A DNA stretch of 41,743 nucleotides from Pseudobacteriovorax antillogorgiicola (GCA_945865565.1 CAMBEK010000002.1:71901-113643); one strand, 5' to 3'; positions 31,140-40,627 are shown, numbered from the stretch's first letter. The notes: a model not told the origin generated them from the sequence alone. Translations and numbers: made by a program.

Positions 31140-32360
31140 ATGGCACAAAATCCCTCACTATCCTTCGATAACACAGAAATAGCCTTCCGTTCCCTGTCGG
31201 ACGCCGAGCTCCTGCGGGCCTATACGCTCTTCCGGATGATCGGATTTCGGGGGCTGGTCAAGATCGGCCCACGCATTTTGACGACGGCAATGCGCTGGCA
31301 TTTGCCCGTTTCGGGGATCGTCAAGCACACGGTTTTCAAGCATTTTTGTGGTGGAGAGTCGATCGAGGATTCTCGTCCAATGGTGGATCGCCTTGGACGG
31401 TTCAATGTTGGGACAATCCTGGACTATTCCGTCGAGGGTGGGCGCACTGAACGTGAGTTCGAGGCCGCAGCCAAGGAAGTGATGCGAACGGTTGACGCCG
31501 CCGGGGAGGCCGCCGCTGCGGGAAAGAATGTCCCATTTACGGTATTCAAGGTTTCTGCTTTGGGTAGCCACCGGGTTTTGGAATTCGCATCCTTGGGAGT
31601 CGCTGATGGACAGCCGGTACCTCCGCGGTTGAAGGCGGATTATGCCCGGGTTCACGAGCGCGTGCAGAAAATTTGTCAGCTTGCTTCTGAGCGCAAGGTC
31701 CGGGTTTTTATCGATGCGGAAGAAACTTGGATTCAAGGCGCCATCGACTGTATGGCGGAAGAAATGATGGCCAAGTTCAACCGGGAGGGAAAAACAATTG
31801 TTTACAACACGGTTCAGCTCTACCGGACTGGCCGGATTCAAGTGATGGACGAGCAACTTAAGCGCGCCCGTGACGGTGGCTTCAACATTGGCTTCAAGCT
31901 GGTGCGCGGAGCTTATATGGAAAAAGAACGGGCCCGTGCCATAAAGGCCGGTTTACCGTCTCCCATTCAACCCGAAAAATCGGCCACCGACGCTCAGTTC
32001 GATCGAGCCGCCGCCTGGTGCCTTGATCATCTTGATGTTGTTTCGTTTTGCGCCGGGACCCACAATGAGGCCTCTTGTCTCGCGATCGCAGATGGCATGG
32101 CCCGCAGGGGCCTTGCCCGTAATGATTTGCGGATCTGGTTTTCGCAGTTGCTCGGTATGAGCGACCACTTGTCCTTTAATCTCGCTGCCGCTGGTTTCAA
32201 TGTTGCCAAGTATGTTCCTTACGGACCTGTCAGGGCGACCTTGCCCTACCTGTTTCGCCGGGCTGAGGAAAACACTTCAGTGTCAGGGCAGGCGGGGCGC
32301 GAACTTTTGTTATTGACGAAAGAAATCCGGCGCCGCGGTCTTGGCGGGCGCCGGAGTTAG
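31140..32360 (+). CDS. Proline dehydrogenase (monofunctional PRODH)
   Basis: An FAD enzyme of 406 residues that oxidises proline to pyrroline-5-carboxylate. The beta/alpha-barrel motifs are seen: LDYSVEGGRTEREF, IDAEETWIQ, KLVRGAYMEKERA (about 255), CAGTHNEAS (about 302), and the C-terminal PYGPVRATLPYLFRRAEEN (about 365) that binds proline. There is no P5C dehydrogenase domain, so it is not a full PutA; that enzyme is not in the window. The start at 31140 follows AGGG; an in-frame extension overlaps icmF and is unlikely. A terminator overlaps the stop codon. Confidence 0.9.
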   Translation: MAQNPSLSFDNTEIAFRSLSDAELLRAYTLFRMIGFRGLVKIGPRILTTAMRWHLPVSGIVKHTVFKHFCGGESIEDSRPMVDRLGRFNVGTILDYSVEGGRTEREFEAAAKEVMRTVDAAGEAAAAGKNVPFTVFKVSALGSHRVLEFASLGVADGQPVPPRLKADYARVHERVQKICQLASERKVRVFIDAEETWIQGAIDCMAEEMMAKFNREGKTIVYNTVQLYRTGRIQVMDEQLKRARDGGFNIGFKLVRGAYMEKERARAIKAGLPSPIQPEKSATDAQFDRAAAWCLDHLDVVSFCAGTHNEASCLAIADGMARRGLARNDLRIWFSQLLGMSDHLSFNLAAAGFNVAKYVPYGPVRATLPYLFRRAEENTSVSGQAGRELLLLTKEIRRRGLGGRRS

Positions 32361-32387
32361 GGCCTTGACGAGGCCCTGTCTTTAATT
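32359..32387 (+). terminator. Intrinsic terminator of the proline dehydrogenase gene
   Basis: A 7-bp stem (32359-32365 with 32371-32377), a 5-base loop and then GTCTTTAATTTT. The stem begins inside the stop codon. It lies before the convergent secreted-protein gene. Confidence 0.7.
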
Positions 32388-33134
32388 TTCGGAAACGTTC
32401 AAGATCGAACTCACCGAGCGGCCATTGAGGCTCCGGGTGTGCACGAGCATTCTTCCGCGGGTCAGCCGGCTGGCATCGAGTTCAACATCTAAACTGAACG
32501 GGATCTCGATATCGGCGCAATTGCCTTTGCGCATTGCCATTACCGGGAGGATCTCAACCGTGTCCGGAAAATATTTTGTATCGACATGTTCAATGTACAT
32601 GCAGCTGTTGGTGAAGCGGCCGCGCAGAGTGGCACTATGCTGATCCGTGGCCGTTTCTTTTTGATCAAGGATCAGGTCTTCTACCGGAGCATACAGGAAA
32701 TCATCGGGATACTTGGACTGTGCCTTCTTAACCGATAAGGACCCGATTTGGTGCCCATCGCCATTTTGGATTCTGTAATTTCCACCTGGCAACATTCCAA
32801 GCTCGACTTCCTGGGTGTATGGAACGAGTGCTTCGATGCACGGGACGTTGAAATAATTAGCCCGGGCCTGAATGCTGATGGTTTTATGTTCGTCGTTGAC
32901 GTGGACTTCTGGCTGAGTGAGCCGATAGCATCCGTCTGGGAGATAGCCATCCAAAATAACGACTGAGCTGTCGTTGCTGTCGAGGCTCTTGGGGGTGAAA
33001 ATCCTGGTGACCTTGATGTTTCTGACTTCGTCCGGGTCGGAGGAGGTCGTTGCGAGGACGATTGGGTTAAAAGCAAGGCCCGAGAACGCAAATGCTCCGG
33101 CGGCCAGGACAGACATGATGCTTGTGTTTCTCAT
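32382..33134 (-). CDS. Secreted protein with two tandem copies of a Cys-containing domain
   Basis: A 250-residue protein with a signal peptide (to about residue 29, cleavage near LATTSS). The body is two similar halves. The first has LDGYLPDGCYRL, then a PC, then VPYTQEVELGMLPGGNYRI; the second has LRGRFTNSCMYIEH, GNC, then IPFSLDVELDASRLTRGRM. Each half has two Cys likely to pair. No family is recognised. AAGGAG lies 6 bases before the ATG. It lies 93 bp downstream of murJ on the same strand. Confidence 0.8.
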   Translation of the reverse strand: MRNTSIMSVLAAGAFAFSGLAFNPIVLATTSSDPDEVRNIKVTRIFTPKSLDSNDSSVVILDGYLPDGCYRLTQPEVHVNDEHKTISIQARANYFNVPCIEALVPYTQEVELGMLPGGNYRIQNGDGHQIGSLSVKKAQSKYPDDFLYAPVEDLILDQKETATDQHSATLRGRFTNSCMYIEHVDTKYFPDTVEILPVMAMRKGNCADIEIPFSLDVELDASRLTRGRMLVHTRSLNGRSVSSILNVSEN

Positions 33135-33227
33135 ATTGGCTCCTTGATTAAATTCTTCCCACTATCACGACACAGTTAGCTTCCCGCTTGTCAGGTGAGA
33201 GACCGATTAGAATCGTTGGTCCGATTG

Positions 33228-34925
33228 TTAATGTGATTTCTCGTGGAGACCCCGGCGATTTCTGAACCCGATGGCTGCGTTCAGAAATTGGCGTGGCCCC
33301 ATGCGCATCCGGACCATGACGGCAGGAGCAAAAAGCGCACCAACGATCGATGCGTGAGCAAGGATGGAAAGAATTGCAGAGGTTTTTTTACCAACCACAT
33401 GGCTGATATTAAGATTCAATTCCTGCTGAATCAAAACAGCACAGATTGTCGCAAATACTAGAAGTCCAATCGAACGGAAGGCTTCCGGCCAGTTGACCGA
33501 GACTTTATCGCGGGCCATTCCTGCCAAGAGCAGGATGGCATTTCCTGTGAGGGTTGCAGAGGTCGTCAAGGCCAGGCCTCGATGACCGAATTTTGTCACC
33601 AGAAGTGCGTTGGCAAAATAGTTCACTCCGATGGATGCAATCCCAACCCACATGGCATAGCGCGTCCTCTCGGTCGCATAATAATAAGAATTCAATACTT
33701 TCAGTAAACCGTAACTCACCAAACCAAAGCTATAGGCCTGCAGTGCAATCGCTGTCGCTGCTGTGTCTCTTGCAGTAAATCTTCCAGCCTCATAGAAAAG
33801 CGTGATGACGTCAGAAGCGGCCACATAAAGAAATGCAAACGAAGGGACAAGAAGCCAGGTCACGAGCTCAAGGGCATTTGTAATTTCCATCGAAGTCGTT
33901 GCGTCGACCTTGCGCCCGGCGCGCGCGATGGCTCGCGTCAGTGCGGGGAGCACGGCGGCGCTGATTGCGACCCCAAACATCCCGATGGGAAGTTGTAAAA
34001 ATCGAAAGGCAAAATTTAGCCAAGTCACAGCCCCTGGCTCTAGCGATGTCGCAAAGTTCGTATTTACAATCACGTTGACCTGTCCGGCGCTTGCCGCGAT
34101 CACCATGGGCATCATCATGACAGCGATCTTCCGAATTTCAGGCGTCCACGGAATCATGCCCTGGCGCTGACTCGCATTGGCGCGTGCTGCTTTTGCAGAA
34201 ACCTGCTCTCCCTTCAGTCCGAGGGACGCAAACCACATCTGCAGGCCTGCGCCGACGAGGACCCCAATGCTGAGTCCAGTGATTCCAGCGTCGCCCAGCC
34301 ATGCGGCTAGTTCAGGGCTTACCGCCGCGGCCAGCAAAGGCGTGAGCAGCAGGGCTCCTAGAATGTTCGCAAGGTTAAAAGCGGCTGGCGAAACCGCTGA
34401 AAGAAAGAAGTGTCCCTTTTTATGCAGGGCACCAGTGATGATTGAAGTCAGCGAAAAAATGGCGATGGTTGGAAAGAGGATCTGGGTCTGACGAACTGCT
34501 ATGGAATTAAACAGTAGGCTGTCGGGAGCAGATCCCCGACGACTCATGAGCGCAACCAGCCAAGGCGCACAGGCGATGCCTGCGACAACAATTGCAAGGC
34601 CAAACCACATGACGATTTTCAGGGCATCCTGCAGAACTCTGCGGGCAGCGGCCTCGTCACGTTCTGCTGTCGCCGTGTACACCTGTGTGAACGAGCTGCC
34701 AAGGGCGCCTTCAGCAATCAGTTCGCGCAACAGGTTTGGGATCCGGTAGGCGACGACAAACGCGTCCATGGCGGTGCCGGCGCCAAAAACAGCCCCGACA
34801 ACTGATTCCCGCAGGACACCTGACACACGGCTTAAGATCGTACCCGCGGTGAAGAGCGCGCTTGAGCGAGCAGTGGAGTTTGCGCGCGATGACTTCGGCG
34901 TAAATGGCGTTTTAGTGAGTGACAT
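33228..34925 (-). CDS. murJ: Lipid II flippase MurJ
   Basis: MurJ flips lipid II across the inner membrane for peptidoglycan synthesis. The 565-residue protein has the start RVSGVLRESVVGAVFGAG and RIPNLLRELIAEGALGSSF, which are the highly conserved MurJ N-terminal motifs, and about 14 membrane helices. The ATG at 34925 has AGGA 6 bases upstream; a start at 34973 adds 16 non-membrane residues without a ribosome site. It lies divergent from the subtilase gene with a 147-bp gap. Confidence 0.93.
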   Translation of the reverse strand: MSLTKTPFTPKSSRANSTARSSALFTAGTILSRVSGVLRESVVGAVFGAGTAMDAFVVAYRIPNLLRELIAEGALGSSFTQVYTATAERDEAAARRVLQDALKIVMWFGLAIVVAGIACAPWLVALMSRRGSAPDSLLFNSIAVRQTQILFPTIAIFSLTSIITGALHKKGHFFLSAVSPAAFNLANILGALLLTPLLAAAVSPELAAWLGDAGITGLSIGVLVGAGLQMWFASLGLKGEQVSAKAARANASQRQGMIPWTPEIRKIAVMMMPMVIAASAGQVNVIVNTNFATSLEPGAVTWLNFAFRFLQLPIGMFGVAISAAVLPALTRAIARAGRKVDATTSMEITNALELVTWLLVPSFAFLYVAASDVITLFYEAGRFTARDTAATAIALQAYSFGLVSYGLLKVLNSYYYATERTRYAMWVGIASIGVNYFANALLVTKFGHRGLALTTSATLTGNAILLLAGMARDKVSVNWPEAFRSIGLLVFATICAVLIQQELNLNISHVVGKKTSAILSILAHASIVGALFAPAVMVRMRMGPRQFLNAAIGFRNRRGLHEKSH

Positions 34926-35072
34926 GAAATATCCTTTGTCTGGATTGTCCCTGTTTGCGAATGTTGCTGGCAAGAAGATTGCGTACGCTTGTGTGAATGG
35001 GCTCGTTTCAGGTAAGTTTCGGGAGCACCATCAGGCAGCAAATTATTTTCCTTTTCAGGGGTGGAATTGTCC

Positions 35073-38000
35073 GTGCTTAATCTCCAGAAGCGTTGGCCTG
35101 TCATCCCCTTCTCTTTGTCTCTGTCCTTGGTTGCTGTTGTGTTGTTGACCGCCTTGGGTCCTGCGGCCCGGTTTCCCGGTGAGCCAGGCAGTGACCCATG
35201 GATGAGGCGCCCCAATGATCCAGAATATGCGAACACATGGCAGTATTTTTCGCACATCCCCTACGATCAGATCACTCAGGTTCCTGAAGAGCAAGCTCGC
35301 CTTGGGTCCGGCATGCATGTCGACCGTGCATGGCAGATTCATACTGGAACGCCGGCGACCAAAATTGCAGTGCTTGATTCAGGGATACTCTGGGACTCAG
35401 CGGACCTGCGCGAGCGTTACGCGCTCAATGTGGGAGAATTGCCACTTCCGTCGGGGGCGAACAACCACGATGCCAATGGAGACGGCCGCATTTCGCCTCT
35501 GGACTGGATCGCCGACCCAAGGTTGGCGGTGCTGGCGCGCAAAGGTTATTTGACGCCAGAGGACTTGATGAACACGTTCTCCGACGGAATTGACTCCGAT
35601 GGGAATGGATTCGTTGATGACATTTCCGGTTGGGATTTTCTTGAGAATGACAAAAATCCAGCAGATCGGACGGAATTCGGTCACGGAACCATGGAAGGCA
35701 ACATGTCTGCTGGTGCGGTGAACAACGGCATCGAGTCAGCGGGTGTTTGTGGCAATTGTTCCGTAGCATTTCTCAGGGTCAACGATAGTTTCATGGCCGA
35801 CAGCAACAACATAGCCGCTGCTGTACGATATGCCGTGGATAATGGCTTTTCTGTGGTGCAGGCTGCGCTCGGGCCGTTCAACCTGACACCAGCCCTTCAC
35901 GCGGCAGTTGAATATGCATGGCAAAACGATGTTGTCGTGGTGGCCACGGCGGGTGATGAAAACAGCTTTCACAGCAATCAGCCCGCGGTGCTCGATCAAG
36001 TCCTCTATGTCAATGCATTGCGTTACGACGACAAAACACCCCAGGAATCCTCCAGCTATCTGGCGTTCAACAATTGCAGCAACTTTGGTGCCCGCCTTGA
36101 TGTCAGTGCTGCTGGTAAGTCCTGCTCGTCGGAGGCAACGGCCCGTTTGGCGGGAATTGTTGCCTTGGCCAAATCTTTCGCCAGTCAAACAGGGCGGCAT
36201 TATTCAGCAGCAGAAATCATCGCCACAGTGCGGCATACCGCCGATGATATCAATCTTGGTGATGCCGGTCCTTCGTCTGGGCGCATGCCATCAGCAAAGG
36301 GTTGGGATTCGACCACGGGCAATGGCCGAGTGAATGCGACAACATTGCTGCAGGCGATTCAGCGCGATGAAGTATTTCCTGGGGGACGAATTGTTTCTCC
36401 TGGATGGTTTGATGTCATTCAAGGGCGGGATGCTGATCACTCTGAAATTCCTGTGAAGGTATCCGTACCTCTTCCACGAACCGGGCGCCTTCAGTTGCGC
36501 CTCAGCATCCAAAAAGGTGTGGAAGAGGAAGGGGCTGAGTTAGTTGAAGTGGCTGCAACGCCGATCCTTACCGGTAATTTTGACGATCAATTGGCGGTGA
36601 TCGACTTTAATTTTTTGTCCCGACTCAAGGCTTCGCCGTTTGAAAATAGCCGCTACCGCGATGCATGGACAATGATTCTCGATGTGGACGATTTATCGGG
36701 CAGGATCAGTCGCGTGCGCCGGACGATATTTCGCCTCGACCAATCTGGGTCGTCCGTACAAATTTTCCGCTCTCCGAATTCAAACCATTCATCAGTAGAA
36801 AGTGCGCCACTATTTTACGATATCGATGGCGACGGACGGGATGAACTGGCTTTTGCCGATGGAGGCGGACTTGTTCATCTGCTGGATTCAAATGATGGAA
36901 CGGTACCTTCCTCCACAGGCGACATTTCGGGCGAACGGCCAGGGTTTCCTGTGGCTATGCCACTTTCACGGTTGGCACCGGCCTGGCCGGGTGGGATTTT
37001 TTCAGCCCTTGCTGCTGGAGAAATCGAAGCCGGAAAACCAGTTCTGGTGGCGGTCTCCATTGAAGGCCACGTGGCGGCGATCGATCGCAACGGGAAGTTT
37101 CTTCCAGGTTTCCCGGCCAGTCTTCCGCTGGCAGATTTTTCAGGTGTAAACCGTGGGGCAGACCCTTCCTTTGGTGTTCTGGCTGCGCCGGTTCTTGCGG
37201 ATATCGATCGCGATGGTCGCGCTGAGATTGTCGTGGTGGGTTTGGATGGTTTTGTTTACGTGTTTCGTTTTGATGGTTCAATGCAGCCGGGGTTTCCAGT
37301 ACCGGTAACGTACCAGGGAGCATTGGCGAAGATTGTTTCGTCGCCGGCGCTATACGATATCAACGGCGATGGTGCTCTTGATATCATCTTCGGAACTGCG
37401 CATTACAGCCAGACGGCAGGTTTTTTATTTGCTGTAAGTGGACGCGGACTTTTGGACAGCAATGTCATCTTGCCTGGGTTTCCTACTATGATTCCTGTGC
37501 TCCGCAATAATATCCTACCCTTGATCGGCACCGGAATTGCGACGGCTCCAGCCATTGGTGATGTTGATGGTGACGGGGTCGTTGACATCGTTTCCCATGG
37601 GTTTGCTGGAAAAGCATACCTGCTAGGTCTCGATGGAAAATTAAAAAGGTCCATGTTCATGACGCCATCTCCGTCAAGCCCGGCCGTAAATGAAGAAGAG
37701 ATGGTCGTTGGCTTTGGTCAGCCTGCGATTGCGGATCTAGATGGCGATGGGACAGGCGATATCTTTGCACCTGGTGTGGGCCGAAGGATCCTCATGAATC
37801 TGTTGATGGGGGGGCGCCGCATTCCCTACCATTATTTGGTCGGAAGCTGGTCCGGGCTAACAGGCATCATGAATCCGTCATTCCCGAAATTTTTGACAGA
37901 CACTCCCATTATGGGCTCTCCTATATTTGCCGACGTGACGGGGGATGGGCGTGCGGAGGTTATTGCTGCTGATGCTGGATTCGAACTCCATGGTTTTGAC

Positions 38001-38279
38001 GTTTCAGTTCATCCTGGTGCTGCAGGCAATGGTCTAATCCAGCCGGAGGCAGCCGGATTCCCCAAGCGGACTGGCGGCTGGATGTTGGGCAGCCCCGCGG
38101 CCGGGGACTTTGATGGTGATGGCCGGGTGGATATCGCTGGAGCAACCAGAGAAGGTTTTGTTTTCATCTGGCCGACGCCAGGAAAAATATCGAATGTTGG
38201 GCGCCATGGCTATCATTACAAGGGCAATATTCAGAGAACCGGAGTCTGGTTGCCAGAGCATTCAAGGGGCACAAGGTGA
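35073..38279 (+). CDS. Secreted subtilisin-like (S8) protease with a seven-repeat FG-GAP propeller
   Basis: About 1068 residues. A signal peptide/anchor (FSLSLSLVAVVLLTALG) precedes an S8 domain. Asp102 (AVLDSGIL), His204 (FGHGTMEGN) and Ser353 (KSCSSEATARLAG) fill the triad positions. The usual oxyanion Asn is Asp295 (ATAGDEN), and GTSxAxP around Ser is degenerate. Two Ca-binding loops (NGDGRISPLD, SDGNGFVDD) sit inside the protease part. The C-terminal half has seven D-x-[DN]-x-DG repeats (at about 36820, 37200, 37357, 37560, 37735, 37932 and 38106), as in FG-GAP/VCBS integrin-like propellers. GTG 35073 is chosen since AGGGGTGG lies 8 bases upstream; GTG 35061 is the alternative. It is coupled to the next gene. 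Confidence 0.88.
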   Translation: MLNLQKRWPVIPFSLSLSLVAVVLLTALGPAARFPGEPGSDPWMRRPNDPEYANTWQYFSHIPYDQITQVPEEQARLGSGMHVDRAWQIHTGTPATKIAVLDSGILWDSADLRERYALNVGELPLPSGANNHDANGDGRISPLDWIADPRLAVLARKGYLTPEDLMNTFSDGIDSDGNGFVDDISGWDFLENDKNPADRTEFGHGTMEGNMSAGAVNNGIESAGVCGNCSVAFLRVNDSFMADSNNIAAAVRYAVDNGFSVVQAALGPFNLTPALHAAVEYAWQNDVVVVATAGDENSFHSNQPAVLDQVLYVNALRYDDKTPQESSSYLAFNNCSNFGARLDVSAAGKSCSSEATARLAGIVALAKSFASQTGRHYSAAEIIATVRHTADDINLGDAGPSSGRMPSAKGWDSTTGNGRVNATTLLQAIQRDEVFPGGRIVSPGWFDVIQGRDADHSEIPVKVSVPLPRTGRLQLRLSIQKGVEEEGAELVEVAATPILTGNFDDQLAVIDFNFLSRLKASPFENSRYRDAWTMILDVDDLSGRISRVRRTIFRLDQSGSSVQIFRSPNSNHSSVESAPLFYDIDGDGRDELAFADGGGLVHLLDSNDGTVPSSTGDISGERPGFPVAMPLSRLAPAWPGGIFSALAAGEIEAGKPVLVAVSIEGHVAAIDRNGKFLPGFPASLPLADFSGVNRGADPSFGVLAAPVLADIDRDGRAEIVVVGLDGFVYVFRFDGSMQPGFPVPVTYQGALAKIVSSPALYDINGDGALDIIFGTAHYSQTAGFLFAVSGRGLLDSNVILPGFPTMIPVLRNNILPLIGTGIATAPAIGDVDGDGVVDIVSHGFAGKAYLLGLDGKLKRSMFMTPSPSSPAVNEEEMVVGFGQPAIADLDGDGTGDIFAPGVGRRILMNLLMGGRRIPYHYLVGSWSGLTGIMNPSFPKFLTDTPIMGSPIFADVTGDGRAEVIAADAGFELHGFDVSVHPGAAGNGLIQPEAAGFPKRTGGWMLGSPAAGDFDGDGRVDIAGATREGFVFIWPTPGKISNVGRHGYHYKGNIQRTGVWLPEHSRGTR

Positions 38280-39814
38280 ACAGTAAATTTTTTGGAATAG
38301 TAATCTTTGCTTTGAGTTTTGCCTCTGTTGCGATTGCCCAAAACACGCAAAATGCACTGAAGCTAGATTTGACTCAAGATGGCCTCGATGCGGTTGCTCG
38401 TGAAATCCAGTCTCGTTTTATGCACGATATTGACTCGCGTGAAATTAATAACATCCACAGGATCCTTCCTGATGGCTGGATTTTGGATACGCAAGGGCTG
38501 CAGTACTCGGTTGATTTTAAAAAACTGAATCTAAAGGCAACCAAAGAAGGTGTTCGCGTTGAATTTGCGGTTGATGGTGTCACACTGCATGCCGATTCAA
38601 TCAAATTGTCGAAGCCGTGGTTGTGGTGGAACTTGAAATCCAATTGCACAGGCGTCGACGTGAATGTTTCAGGGCCCACGGAACTGGCGTTGTCAGTTTT
38701 GTTGATGCCGGTTGTGACTGAGGCAGGCAATTTGGACGCCGACCTGCTTGGATTGGAGTTTTCGATTGATCCTGAAGGCTACGTCGTTCGCGGTCCCACA
38801 GAATGCTCTGGGGTTTTGGGCTTTGGTGGTTACATGCGCGATGCCGTTGCCGGAGTTCTTGCAGGAGCCAGGGAACAGGTCGCTGATATTGTCAGGCAAC
38901 AGGTTCTTGAGCTTCTGCCGGAGGCCGTCGCTGAAATTGATGGCATGTTGCATCAATCCTTTGAGTTGCATGTGGGTTACCCTGGTGTTCCATTTTCAGA
39001 GGATTTGTTGCTTGCTGGTGCACCTTCTGGGATCGAAGTTCAGGATGGCCGTCTTGTTTTTCTCATGAGTTCCGAGGTGTCAGCGGTCTTGAAAGAAAAT
39101 TTGCTTGATGCGAGGCAAAAGGAGCGGAAGGGGAGACCCATTCCCCCTGGAATCGCCTTTGGTTCTGTGGGGCTGAATAAAAAAGTTATAAATGACGCTT
39201 TAGAAGCATTGCATCCAATGGCGCAAAGGGATTTTGAGCTGAAACCGGATATGATTCCACAGCTTGGTCAGTACCTTGATACTGATACGTTGGCCTCGAT
39301 TTGGCCCGACTTGAATGAACTGGAATTGGATACGTCGGATGTCCGGGCATTTATCAGCTGTCCCGGTCTTCCCTCCGTCGAAACTTTAATAGTTGACGCT
39401 GCTGAAGGGTCAGCTCGTGCCGTGAAATTTGCGGTTCAGATTCCTGACGCCAGATTGTCAATTATGGTTAAGTCCAATGGATCTTGGATGGACTACGCAA
39501 ATATCAATGTGCGCTTGTCTGTCCCATTGGCCATCGACATGAAAGACGGGGAAATGGAAGTGCAGCTGAATGATGTTGCCGTGGTGAGTATCGGTGGTGG
39601 GTGGGCCTCAGGCTATAAGCCTTCAGTAGATATATTTGAGTCCGACCTCGCCCAAGTCATAGTGAAGAGTGTTTTCGACATGGTTTTCCTGCAAGGTCCG
39701 TTTTTGCGGCTGCTAGTTCCGGTCTACGATTTCGGCGGTGGGCGAATGGGGTTTTCCAATCCACAAACCGATGCCCCGTATTTTTCGGTAGATCTTGTCT
39801 CAGCGAAACGCTGA
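38276..39814 (+). CDS. Secreted protein coupled to the subtilase; possibly TULIP/BPI-like lipid-binding
   Basis: A 512-residue protein with a clear signal peptide (cleaved after AIAQ). Its GTG start overlaps the protease stop (GTGA), so the two are translationally coupled. The body has long amphipathic strands (QYSVDFKKLNLKAT, VRVEFAVDGVTLHADSIKL) and long helices, with an internal AREQVADIVRQQVLEL-type helix; the strand pattern resembles the TULIP (BPI/LBP-like) lipid-binding fold, but this is an inference from pattern alone. It has a few Cys. No family is recognised. It ends 3 bp before the convergent bamD stop. Confidence 0.7.
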   Translation: MNSKFFGIVIFALSFASVAIAQNTQNALKLDLTQDGLDAVAREIQSRFMHDIDSREINNIHRILPDGWILDTQGLQYSVDFKKLNLKATKEGVRVEFAVDGVTLHADSIKLSKPWLWWNLKSNCTGVDVNVSGPTELALSVLLMPVVTEAGNLDADLLGLEFSIDPEGYVVRGPTECSGVLGFGGYMRDAVAGVLAGAREQVADIVRQQVLELLPEAVAEIDGMLHQSFELHVGYPGVPFSEDLLLAGAPSGIEVQDGRLVFLMSSEVSAVLKENLLDARQKERKGRPIPPGIAFGSVGLNKKVINDALEALHPMAQRDFELKPDMIPQLGQYLDTDTLASIWPDLNELELDTSDVRAFISCPGLPSVETLIVDAAEGSARAVKFAVQIPDARLSIMVKSNGSWMDYANINVRLSVPLAIDMKDGEMEVQLNDVAVVSIGGGWASGYKPSVDIFESDLAQVIVKSVFDMVFLQGPFLRLLVPVYDFGGGRMGFSNPQTDAPYFSVDLVSAKR

Positions 39815-39817
39815 GTT

Positions 39818-40627
39818 TTATTTCAGGGCCGCAGCGTTTGCTCGCGCCTTTGCGGCCTCTTCGCGAATCTGCGCTGGGGTTTTGTCGCGGCTGAACAGGT
39901 TGTTTTCCTGATCAGGGTCGATTTCCTTTTCTTTTGCTACTTTATCCATGGCATCGGCGGCTGCAAGCAATGCGGAGCGACGGATTGAAGGAAACTCAGG
40001 GAAATCCTTGTCCACCTGGAGAAAACGGAAGGCGCAAGAATGATAGATTTTTTTACGGCAATAAAAGTTGCTGATGAAAACAGCGTGTTCTGCGAGTCGC
40101 TTGCGCCCAGTTAGGATTAGATTCCGGGCATCGCTGGCAAATTTGCTCTCTGGATGTGCCGCCAAGAGTTTGTGCCATTCATCGATCGCCTTGGCGGTAA
40201 ACTCTTGTTCACGGTTGACCTCCTCCGGTGCATCCTTCCAGTAAGCCTCCCCCACCCTGAACATCGCAAAATCATTTTGTGGATGCTTCGGGTGGAGTTT
40301 GACGAACTGTTCGTAAGAAACAACAGCTTCGGTATAGCGACCCAGTTGAAATTGCGCATTGGCAATGAGAAGCTCGGCTTCGGTGGCATACTGGCTGTAA
40401 GGGAATCGGGATTTGAATTCCCCGAGCTTGGAAATTGCAATTTCGAAGCTCTCGTCATCGTAAGGTTCCTTCGCGTGTGCAAAAGAAGCTTTGGGGTCAT
40501 TTGGATCCAGTTCCTTTTCCGTGCAGCCAGGAAGGCTCAATAGGATGGCGAACACCATCCCGCAAAGTATGGGAATCATGGTCGATTTTGATTTATTTCT
40601 CATCTGTTCCAGGGCGCTGGAGAACAT
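39818..40627 (-). CDS. bamD: Outer-membrane assembly lipoprotein BamD
   Basis: BamD is the essential lipoprotein of the BAM complex that inserts beta-barrel proteins. The signal peptide ends in LSLPGC. The mature part has tetratricopeptide-like helices: FEIAISKLGEFKSRFPYSQYATEAELLIANAQF, with LGRYTEAVVSYEQFVKLHP and FAMFRVGEAYW, is the usual BamD core in shortened form, and ends in a charged tail (AREEAAKARANAAALK type). The start is set at 40627 from AAGGA at spacing 7; 40603 gives a shorter, equally plausible signal peptide. It is divergent from a TonB-like gene with 71 bp between. Confidence 0.88.
   Translation of the reverse strand: MFSSALEQMRNKSKSTMIPILCGMVFAILLSLPGCTEKELDPNDPKASFAHAKEPYDDESFEIAISKLGEFKSRFPYSQYATEAELLIANAQFQLGRYTEAVVSYEQFVKLHPKHPQNDFAMFRVGEAYWKDAPEEVNREQEFTAKAIDEWHKLLAAHPESKFASDARNLILTGRKRLAEHAVFISNFYCRKKIYHSCAFRFLQVDKDFPEFPSIRRSALLAAADAMDKVAKEKEIDPDQENNLFSRDKTPAQIREEAAKARANAAALK

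Noticed and set aside
30581-31174. Second minus-strand frame of 197 codons at the icmF start
   Set aside because: It is an out-of-frame shadow of the B12-binding domain of icmF.
33200-33225. Imperfect dyad after murJ as a terminator
   Set aside because: The stem is broken and no T tract follows on either strand.
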